From contig JAGYMJ010000343.1 of assembly GCA_018400625.1 (NCBI GenBank), positions 1-5,181 of the forward strand: DNA of 5,181 bases. The letters are read 5' to 3'. Shown in pieces: positions 1 through 5,181 of the stretch. Each line of letters begins with the position of its first letter. Within the stretch, counting starts at the first letter, position 1. Below the pieces are notes generated by a model. It had not been told where the DNA came from, made no database searches, and saw nothing but the letters and a program-made list of their open reading frames with translations. Origin of the DNA: Planctomycetota bacterium. Its GTDB lineage: Bacteria > Planctomycetota > Brocadiia > SM23-32. The position numbers were made by a program, and so were the translations under genes.

Positions 1-119
1 CCGATCGCCCGTCGCTCCCGAAGAGGGGCGGGCAGGGCGCATTAGCGGCTATGGTCTATAAATTCATGACTTAGAACTTGATCTTCATTTCACCGGCACA
101 AGGCACGGTGGGGATGCCG

Positions 120-140
120 CGTGGAACGCTGAATATTTAC
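120..140 (+). repeat. Copy A of the CTGAATATTTAC repeat
   Basis: This is the leftmost of three copies of a 21-bp sequence with an invariant 12-bp core, CTGAATATTTAC, and an upstream CGTGG. It matches copy B (154-174) at 18 of 21 positions and lies 34 bp from it in the same orientation. The TTA inside the copy creates a stop codon on the minus strand that closes the short open frame at 71-136. Confidence 0.75.
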
Positions 141-153
141 TGATCAAGTAGGA

Positions 154-174
154 CGTGGTTCACTGAATATTTAC
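154..174 (+). repeat. Copy B of the CTGAATATTTAC repeat
   Basis: This is the second direct copy. Extended by one base to 153 it matches the inverted copy C at 21 of 22 positions, the best pair in the set. It lies about 217 bp beyond the lptD stop codon. Confidence 0.8.
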
Positions 175-391
175 GGCGAAAGATTAGGGAAGGATGCTAT
201 TTACGCACATCGACAATTTGTTGGCAACCGCACGTCGTGGCTAATCGTTGTTTCCCCCGGCACGGGGTCGGAGGAGAACATGGCGGTGAATGGCTCCTTA
301 TTGGGCTCTGAACTCCTGACACCTTGTTACAAATAGGCATGAACTCCCTTCTCGCACAGATCGACAATACAATACGGCATTTAAGCGCTTA

Positions 392-3178
392 TTACCAAAC
401 AGCTATCCCTTCCCGCCTGCCCATTGGCTCCAGGAAGCTCGGGGAGAGTCTCAGGAAAAAACCTTTGTCCCCATCGCCGGTACCGTCGTAGTAAAACTCC
501 ATTTGCAGGAGCCACTTATGGAACCATCTTGACAGTATAACATCCGTTTGCATATTCTGACCCCGCCCGGTACCTCTCCTGTCGAATTCATATCTTTCAT
601 GAACAGAGAGCGAATAGCGGTCGCTCAATTCAACATTCATATGGGCGATAACGCTTGAACTTCGCCCTTCAATCCTGCTATATCTCGCTGAAGTATCAAG
701 CCTTGGTACAGGTTCCCATCGCATACCGAAGTTTACTACATCCTCGACATCATCATTGAAACTCATCCTGTTGTCTTCAGAGGTCAGAGATAGCTTGGGT
801 GTCAGTTTCCATTCGAAATGGGCGACAAGGAAGTCGTCATCCAGGACGTCTTCCTCTTCGATCACATCTTCCGACCTGAAGACCCCCTCAACATCCAGCC
901 GCATCCAATCGACACTGCGCCCATCTCTTTTCGTCTGCAATCTCTGACGGAGTCCCAGTTTTAATACATCCCGGTCATTGATCGAGTCGATCCAATCTTC
1001 TCTCTCACGCTGTCCACGGCCATACCGGGGCCAGGGATCATCGCCCCTCATTTGAATAAATTCACTGGCCTTTTCATCCACTTCAAGGGTTTCAGCTTCA
1101 ACATAGGGGGTAACAATATGCCGCATTCTGCTCAGATCAGTCATTTCGCGCCGGACATTGTAAGTTCTGCTCAGATCGGTGGCGATTCTGAGCCCTCCCC
1201 CACCGCCTGCTCGGGATCGATCGCTCCGGAAATCTCCGGTATCATTTATTTCGGCCCCATTGCTTGCATAGGTGGCCAATGCTCTTGCGTAAGGGTCCAG
1301 TTGGAGGAAACCTATTCGGAAGGGGAAAGACATTTTATGGTCGGTATGCAGGCGGGTAATTTCCGGCGGATCTGATCTATCTCTCATGGAGCTGTATTTA
1401 TAATCATAGAGCCCGGCATCAAAAGCCGCATCATAAGAAAAGGGGCCAAGGGGTTTATTCAGAAGATTCATTTCTATACCGGGCAAGGCTTCTCTTTGAG
1501 TCATGAAACTATTCTGCCGGTTTTTAAGCTGAATGCCGGCCCAGAGGTGGTCATCGCTGTAACGTGTAAATGCTTGGGTTTCCGGTGCTTTTTCGGACAC
1601 AAATTTGTTTCGAAAGTATTCACGCATAAACGCATGATCGGAGACATGGTGGAATTCAAGGTCTGTGCGCCAACGGGGATTCCAATTGACTCTATGCTGG
1701 AATTGCAGGTGGCTGCGGTCAGTTTGGGGCACTTCAAAACCGGTACTGTCTTCATCGGCTCTATCGGCGATATAATACCCTTTCAACCGGCCGCTGTTAT
1801 AAATCCCGACATCTTTCTTATCTCCAAATGAATAGTTTACATCACTTCCCAGGCCTGTTCCTCTTTTGGAATAATAATCGACCGACGCTTCCCATTCATC
1901 CAGCCAGTCGGGATCAAGGCCAAGGTCCGAGGGCGCCCATTGGGTTTCAACAGTCGTCCCAAAATCGCTGCTTTTCCCTCCCGACAGACCACGAAGCAAG
2001 AAGGTTTGGTCATCGAGGTTCATTCCCAGATAAGGGAGCCAAAACAATCTTCGTTGGTTCTCCCCCACCACCAAACCAACATTCCAGCCGGAAGCAAAAA
2101 GGCGGGAAGGACGTTGGATAAACCGCATTGTGCCGGCTTGAAATTCATAATGAGGGACCGCGAGCAGGCAATTAGTGGTACCGGCGTTTTTCAGTAAAAG
2201 ATTTTCTCGATCCAGTATATATGCTTCCTCACCTCGCACAACATAAATTTCGTCCCTTAAATCGTCTCTCAGCCTCAACTCCGCACCATAGACCAGGCCT
2301 CTTTGTTTTGACGGATTTATATAGAGGCGGTCCGCGCGCAGAGTTTCCAGGCCTTGGCGTCCCAGAACATTACGGCCGTGTTGATTGGTGCGGAGTAGTA
2401 TATCGCCCTGTGCATAAATTTCAAATTCCTTTTCCTTCGAGTCAATCCACAGGACCGCCGTATCGGCGTTGATATCCAGGTTTTGATATTCTCCATAGAC
2501 ATTGCCCACATAAACCACGATCATTTTCCCGGGTTCTTCACGGGTGAATATCCTTACAACGTCGGCCCGGAGCATGTCGATGGACGGCTCAGGAGCTTCT
2601 CGCGGGGTGAGGGTAACCTGCGGTAAACAATTCAGTGTATAAGATTTTTGACGGCCTTTTTCCTCGGAGATGATCGAAGCACGTTCATATATTCGCACAG
2701 ATTGGATATCCTCGATATCATCGCTTTGGCACTCCCATGCCACCCCGACCAGGGTTTCCATCGAAAGATGCAGGGCCGCTGCTTCCTTTTTTTGATCGTT
2801 TATTTGCATAAATACCGGTTTTTTGGCAGCTTCGCCTCTTGGACCGCTCCCCTCGGCATAGATGCGCACTTTTGTATTCAAATCGGAGACGTTTTCAACC
2901 CACACGACAGCATTGTCGGCAACAATCCGTAGATCCCCCTGGCGAATATCGACTTGATTTTGGAAGACGAAGACCTTTTTATCCTCTGCTTTTCCTATCC
3001 CGATTTGGCCGGCACTATCCATTATGATGGGAAAAGCTCTCTTTTGATGAAAGAGTTCTTGCGGCAGATCGACCCGTTCTTCGATAGTCTTTCCCGATGA
3101 CAAAAGGGCTCCGATACAGAGCAAATGGAGGGCCAGGCCGACAAAAGCAATCAATTTTTCTTTTTTTTGTTTTATCAT
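392..3178 (-). CDS. lptD: LptD/OstA-like LPS-assembly outer-membrane protein
   Basis: This 928-residue protein resembles LptD, the outer-membrane barrel that receives lipopolysaccharide from the periplasmic Lpt bridge and places it in the outer leaflet. Residues 1-28 form a Sec-type signal: a Lys-rich start, then a hydrophobic stretch ending near ALLSSG. LptA/OstA-like beta-jellyroll segments follow, with the pattern 'V..V.G....L.I.AD.AV.W' around 70-95 and again around 219-246, then 'LRADRLYIN' at 280-288. From about 370 to the end the sequence alternates polar and aromatic residues like a large barrel, including RHIVTPYVE at 686-694, typical of the LptD core. It is longer than E. coli LptD (784 aa) because of the extended periplasmic part. 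All four cysteines (21, 150, 184, 337) precede the barrel. The ATG at 3178 is chosen because an in-frame TGA lies two codons upstream; no strong Shine-Dalgarno is visible. It is the last gene of the unit. The family call is firm; that its cargo is LPS is inferred. Confidence 0.85.
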   Translation of the reverse strand: MIKQKKEKLIAFVGLALHLLCIGALLSSGKTIEERVDLPQELFHQKRAFPIIMDSAGQIGIGKAEDKKVFVFQNQVDIRQGDLRIVADNAVVWVENVSDLNTKVRIYAEGSGPRGEAAKKPVFMQINDQKKEAAALHLSMETLVGVAWECQSDDIEDIQSVRIYERASIISEEKGRQKSYTLNCLPQVTLTPREAPEPSIDMLRADVVRIFTREEPGKMIVVYVGNVYGEYQNLDINADTAVLWIDSKEKEFEIYAQGDILLRTNQHGRNVLGRQGLETLRADRLYINPSKQRGLVYGAELRLRDDLRDEIYVVRGEEAYILDRENLLLKNAGTTNCLLAVPHYEFQAGTMRFIQRPSRLFASGWNVGLVVGENQRRLFWLPYLGMNLDDQTFLLRGLSGGKSSDFGTTVETQWAPSDLGLDPDWLDEWEASVDYYSKRGTGLGSDVNYSFGDKKDVGIYNSGRLKGYYIADRADEDSTGFEVPQTDRSHLQFQHRVNWNPRWRTDLEFHHVSDHAFMREYFRNKFVSEKAPETQAFTRYSDDHLWAGIQLKNRQNSFMTQREALPGIEMNLLNKPLGPFSYDAAFDAGLYDYKYSSMRDRSDPPEITRLHTDHKMSFPFRIGFLQLDPYARALATYASNGAEINDTGDFRSDRSRAGGGGGLRIATDLSRTYNVRREMTDLSRMRHIVTPYVEAETLEVDEKASEFIQMRGDDPWPRYGRGQREREDWIDSINDRDVLKLGLRQRLQTKRDGRSVDWMRLDVEGVFRSEDVIEEEDVLDDDFLVAHFEWKLTPKLSLTSEDNRMSFNDDVEDVVNFGMRWEPVPRLDTSARYSRIEGRSSSVIAHMNVELSDRYSLSVHERYEFDRRGTGRGQNMQTDVILSRWFHKWLLQMEFYYDGTGDGDKGFFLRLSPSFLEPMGRREGIAVW

Positions 3179-3201
3179 TTCTCAGTAAGGATTTTATCTC
3201 T

Positions 3202-3219
3202 ATCGACATAATTGTCGAT
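3202..3219. promoter_or_regulatory. Inverted repeat in the gap before lptD
   Basis: ATCGACA and TGTCGAT form a perfect 7-bp inverted repeat with a TAAT loop in the 65-nt gap between the DUF3786 stop and the lptD start. It sits 24 nt before the lptD ATG. It could be an operator, or a small RNA hairpin separating expression of lptD from the two upstream genes. It has no U-run on the minus strand, so it does not look like an intrinsic terminator. The dyad is seen directly; its role is a guess. Confidence 0.4.
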
Positions 3220-3243
3220 CAAATTCTCCGTCGTTTCTAATTT

Positions 3244-3876
3244 TCACAATTTTCCTTTTTCCAGGGTTGCAACAAGTTTTTCGGCGCAGACTATCAGGCT
3301 TTCAACACTCAGCACTTCATTGGCGTTATCAGAGAACAGAATATTACAGTTATGGGGGAAATCTTCGTCGGCTTCATGCCGTACGATCTGCATTTCAAAC
3401 AGGGGGAAAAACCTAAACAAGAAACGGACCGGATCAGAGCCGGCCTGTTCACCGCCCAGCTTAACGGCCGCATCAACAAAACCGGGTTGTGAAGCTCCGG
3501 CCGTGTGATTAAGTCTTTGAATGACGCGTCCTTCAAAGGGTTTTAGATATCCCCGGCCTTCCGAAAAATCAGCAAATGATACAAGCCGCGTTGGATTTTT
3601 GGGTTGTCGAGAAGTTAAATAGTCAAGTATAAGCACCTGAGAAATCATATCAAGTTTGCTTTCTTCCGGCAAGAGGGAAAGCGAAAACGGCCGCCATTGC
3701 AGACGGCATTGCCAGCGGAGCAGAGGAATTATGCAAACATTTTCCTTCCCGACTTCAGCGCCGAGCAGCCGCAGACGGTCAGGGTTGAGAGTCGCTTCGA
3801 ATTCCGCCAATTTTTTATTCCTTGCGATCTGATAAGGATGTTGAGCGGAACCGTTGTTTTCCGTTTTTTTTATCAA
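3244..3876 (-). CDS. DUF3786-family protein of unknown function
   Basis: This 210-residue protein matches my recollection of the DUF3786 family. It has an N-terminal 'HPYQIA' segment (13-18), a middle 'ILDYLTSRQPKNPTRLVSF' stretch (82-100) resembling the family's 'hhLxYL...hhSF' signature, then GYLKPF (109-114). Near the C-terminus come 'ADEDFPHNCNILFSDNA' (169-185) and a final helix starting VESLIVCAEKL. The family has no established biochemical role; members are compact and soluble. There is no signal peptide or membrane helix, so it is probably cytoplasmic. The start is TTG at 3876, because no in-frame ATG or GTG gives a full-length product. This TTG overlaps the TGA stop of the upstream GLUG gene by 4 nt and has AAGAG 8 nt upstream, which suggests translational coupling. 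A run of eight A follows the start closely. It lies between two envelope-protein genes, hinting at a link to envelope assembly, but that is inference from position only. Confidence 0.72.
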   Translation of the reverse strand: MIKKTENNGSAQHPYQIARNKKLAEFEATLNPDRLRLLGAEVGKENVCIIPLLRWQCRLQWRPFSLSLLPEESKLDMISQVLILDYLTSRQPKNPTRLVSFADFSEGRGYLKPFEGRVIQRLNHTAGASQPGFVDAAVKLGGEQAGSDPVRFLFRFFPLFEMQIVRHEADEDFPHNCNILFSDNANEVLSVESLIVCAEKLVATLEKGKL

Positions 3877-4967
3877 TTCATATTCTCTTGAGGTCTTTTA
3901 ATAATCATGATCCAAATCCCTATGAAGATAGCCACCATATAAATAATACCTTTATTTTCCCAGATACGGCCTAAGCCGCTTTGGGGGTAAGGGATTTGCT
4001 CTTTTCTTTGTTGCAGATAAGGGTAGGTTTCTCCTTCATCTATCGCCCAGACATGTTCAAAATCCCAATCGCGAAAGGTCTTTTTTTCTTTCATTTCGGC
4101 CGTCGTTTTAGCTGTCCCTTTGCCGCTATCCTCCTGACCGGTGGTTTCTTCGTCATAATAACTTTTTTCAACACCTGTCATAGGCCATTGGACCCCCACC
4201 AGCCCTCCTGTACCGACTTCTCCGGTAATTTTTCCCACGGCATAGGAATTGACAATTTCCCCACCCATTCGGGCGCCGACCAGGCCTCCCGACCGGAGTT
4301 TCCCCTGAATATCCCCAGTGGCGAAGCTGTTCGCGATGTTGCCGAAATCATTCCAGCCGACAAGCCCGCCTAAGCGCGTTTCACCTTCAACATCAACATG
4401 GGCATAGCATCCCCAAATCTCTCCCCGGTCATAATTACTGCCTACGAGCCCACCTGCATATCTCTGCGCCTTGATTTCACCTGTTGCATGACTGTTAAAG
4501 ATATAGCCGAAAAGATTTTTCCCAACCAGCGCGCCCACATGATGTTGAGCAGTAATACTCACGTTTTCCAGGTTGACATTTTCAATTATTGCCCCGCCGT
4601 TCACAACCCCGAAAAGACCAACATTTTCAGCGGCAGGCCGGTAGATAGATAAATTGAGAATTTTGTAATTATTCCCATCAAAGGCACCTTGAAATTCATT
4701 CTTACCTTCCTCGCCTACAGGCTCCCAGTCCTGCCAATAATCACTGACATCTATATCTGAAATCAGCTTAAAATGTTTCTTGGGATAGTATCTGATATTG
4801 AAGAGTTGTTCAGGGGTTTCAATGAGCAAGGGGGCGTCCGCGGTTCCATCGCCGCCGGAAAAACCTCTCGGGATGACATCTTCATCATCCCGGCTGCAGC
4901 CATTAAAAATCACAAGACAGGAGAAGAAAAACATAATAAAGGAATGACGTTTGACTTTTCTATACAT
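3873..4967 (-). CDS. GLUG-repeat lipoprotein-like envelope protein
   Basis: This 364-residue secreted protein starts with a basic n-region (MYRKVKRH), a hydrophobic core (10-21) and a lipobox-like FNGC with Cys24, followed by Ser-Arg-Asp-Asp. A segment typical of GLUG proteins follows: GDGTADAPLLIETPEQL (39-55), DIDVSDYW (71-78), then FQGAFDGNNYKI (92-103). GLUG repeats come next, with G-rich cores at about 115-122, 143-150, 170-177, 199-205, 226-231 and 252-258, each followed by a 'NS.A.G.I' strand. The array ends in the usual 'SYYDEETTGQ...KTTAEM...WDFEHVW' module (269-307). Such repeats are thought to fold as a beta-helix and are found in surface or adhesin-like proteins; no enzymatic activity is evident. 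A hydrophobic segment (340-356) then Lys-Arg gives a second membrane anchor. The ATG at 4967 is preferred over Met12 because only it supplies the basic n-region; no good ribosome site is visible. It is the first gene of the unit. The family call is secure, the role unknown. Confidence 0.85.
   Translation of the reverse strand: MYRKVKRHSFIMFFFSCLVIFNGCSRDDEDVIPRGFSGGDGTADAPLLIETPEQLFNIRYYPKKHFKLISDIDVSDYWQDWEPVGEEGKNEFQGAFDGNNYKILNLSIYRPAAENVGLFGVVNGGAIIENVNLENVSITAQHHVGALVGKNLFGYIFNSHATGEIKAQRYAGGLVGSNYDRGEIWGCYAHVDVEGETRLGGLVGWNDFGNIANSFATGDIQGKLRSGGLVGARMGGEIVNSYAVGKITGEVGTGGLVGVQWPMTGVEKSYYDEETTGQEDSGKGTAKTTAEMKEKKTFRDWDFEHVWAIDEGETYPYLQQRKEQIPYPQSGLGRIWENKGIIYMVAIFIGIWIMIIKRPQENMN
3884..3889 (-). 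promoter_or_regulatory. Ribosome-binding site for the TTG-started DUF3786 gene
   Basis: AAGAGA on the minus strand lies within the last codons of the GLUG gene, with its AAGAG core 8 nt before the TTG at 3876. The spacing is normal for a Shine-Dalgarno sequence and the match is moderate. With the 4-nt stop/start overlap it supports the TTG as the true start. Confidence 0.4.
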
Positions 4968-4983
4968 AGAGATAAGCTTGTTG

Positions 4984-5004
4984 GTAAATATTCAGTGAAA
5001 CACG
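4984..5004 (-). repeat. Copy C of the CTGAATATTTAC repeat, inverted, next to the operon start
   Basis: Read on the minus strand this copy begins CGTGTTTCA and ends with the core CTGAATATTTAC. It lies 16 nt upstream of the GLUG start codon, so any leader transcript would contain it. With copies A and B it frames the three-gene block in inverted orientation. No promoter boxes with good spacing coincide with it. Confidence 0.8.
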
Positions 5005-5007
5005 TTA

Positions 5008-5028
5008 CCGCCGGGCTTGTCCCGGTGG
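5008..5028. repeat. GC-rich hairpin in the operon leader
   Basis: CCGCCGGG and CCCGGTGG pair over 8 bp, with one G-U if folded as RNA in the plus sense, around a CTTGT loop. It is directly adjacent to repeat copy C. There is no U-run on either side, so it is not a standard terminator. It resembles the GC-rich palindromes found in dispersed intergenic repeats, but a single copy here cannot prove that. Confidence 0.5.
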
Positions 5029-5081
5029 AGCGGTATTTCTGCACAACAAATGGACCCGCCCCACCCCGGCCTTGCCCGCCG

Positions 5082-5181
5082 CGTTTCTGCCCGGGGGGGG
5101 GAAATAAAGTTATATTCGTAGGATTTTATACAAGATAATATTTATCTTTTAATAGTTTATGCCGCCCCCTGGGCAGAAACG
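5082..5181. repeat. 17-bp inverted repeat enclosing an AT-rich island, at the window edge
   Basis: The left arm (5082-5098, CGTTTCTGCCC then six G) is the reverse complement of the right arm (5165-5181) at 16 of 17 positions. The arms enclose 66 bp that are strongly AT-rich apart from the extreme ends, in sharp contrast to the GC-rich arms. The left arm runs into nine consecutive G (5093-5101). The right arm ends exactly at the last base, so the repeat may continue beyond the window. No open frame of note lies inside. Confidence 0.6.
5125..5152 (-). promoter_or_regulatory. Candidate sigma70-type promoter of the operon, with a dyad in the spacer
   Basis: On the minus strand TTAAAA (5152-5147) and TATAAA (5130-5125) are separated by 16 nt and resemble -35 and -10 boxes. 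They sit in the AT-rich island upstream of the GLUG gene, the only stretch of that composition before the operon. A perfect dyad, AAGATAA-TAT-TTATCTT (5132-5148), fills the spacer and touches the -35 box, the usual place for a repressor site. A start near 5118 would leave an untranslated leader of about 150 nt. AT-rich DNA yields such matches by chance, so confidence is limited. Confidence 0.3.

Larger units (their letters stand above)
1..391. other. Noncoding stretch downstream of lptD
   Basis: I recognise no gene in this stretch. It contains repeat copies A and B, a GC-rich dyad with outer arms GCCCG (7-11) and CGGGC (29-33), a 5-bp hairpin CCCCG-GCA-CGGGG (255-267), and the palindrome TAAGCGCTTA (382-391) immediately after the lptD stop. 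None has the stem plus T-run of an intrinsic terminator for lptD. Two very short open frames are noted: one on the minus strand at 71-136 with no start codon at its upstream end, and one on the plus strand at 280-336 behind a GGAGG. Neither is supported as a gene. Confidence 0.6.

Noticed and set aside
1..40. GC-rich dyad as an intrinsic terminator
   Set aside because: The stem is interrupted and no T-run follows on either strand.
195..206. Possible fourth, degenerate copy of the CTGAATATTTAC repeat (GCTATTTACG)
   Set aside because: Only the ATTTAC end is shared and the GAAT part is missing, so it is within chance for a short AT-rich match.
1..391. tRNA, small RNA or CRISPR content in the left noncoding region
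   Set aside because: No cloverleaf-compatible arms or regularly spaced repeat array was seen; the two repeat copies are only 34 bp apart with no further units.
1052..2472. Several plus-strand open frames of 83-111 codons within lptD
   Set aside because: They lie opposite a convincing LptD reading frame and have unstructured, Pro/Ser/His-rich translations with no recognisable domain, so they are antisense shadows.
3015..3209. Minus-strand 64-codon frame overlapping the lptD start in another frame
   Set aside because: Its ATG is about 14 nt from a GGAGA, too far for good initiation, and the product is an out-of-frame copy of the lptD signal-peptide region.
3981..4373. Plus-strand 130-codon frame within the GLUG gene
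   Set aside because: The opposite strand encodes clear GLUG repeats; this frame shows no domain and is a shadow.
4773..5138. Plus-strand 121-codon open frame crossing from the GLUG gene into the leader region
   Set aside because: Most of it is antisense to the well-supported GLUG signal-peptide region, and the tail is Pro/Gly-rich low-complexity translation of the GC-rich repeats. No family resemblance or ribosome site.

Overview
The window holds three tightly packed genes, all read on the minus strand, that look like one transcription unit of a Gram-negative, diderm bacterium. In order of transcription they are a GLUG-repeat lipoprotein-like protein (4967-3873), a DUF3786-family protein of unknown function (3876-3244) and a large LptD/OstA-type outer-membrane protein (3178-392). 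The first two genes overlap by 4 nt (TTGA) and the third follows after a 65-nt gap. An LptD-type barrel implies an asymmetric lipopolysaccharide-bearing outer membrane. GLUG repeats, DUF3786 and a long divergent LptD together fit an environmental anaerobe or uncultivated lineage, such as Planctomycetota (Phycisphaerae-like) or Desulfobacterota. That taxonomic guess rests on family knowledge, because no rRNA or other marker is present.

The gene block is framed by noncoding DNA of different character. On the left (1-391), downstream of lptD, no recognisable gene is present. That region holds two direct copies, 34 bp apart, of a roughly 21-bp repeat with core CTGAATATTTAC, some short GC-rich dyads, and two very short open frames. 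On the right (4968-5181), upstream of the first gene, lie a third copy of the same repeat in inverted orientation only 16 nt before the start codon, a GC-rich hairpin, a run of nine G, and an AT-rich island enclosed by a 17-bp inverted repeat whose outer arm is the last base of the window. The AT-rich island contains a plausible sigma70-type promoter pointing into the operon, with a dyad in its spacer.

Functionally, LptD is the best-understood member: it inserts lipopolysaccharide into the outer leaflet of the outer membrane. The GLUG protein has an export signal with a lipobox-like cysteine and also a C-terminal membrane helix, so it is probably envelope-associated. The DUF3786 protein has no export signal and is probably cytoplasmic. 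No LptE, LptA, transposase, CRISPR array, tRNA or rRNA was found. The most interesting leads are the cotranscription of two uncharacterised proteins with an LptD that has no cysteines in its barrel, and the three-copy repeat flanking the block.
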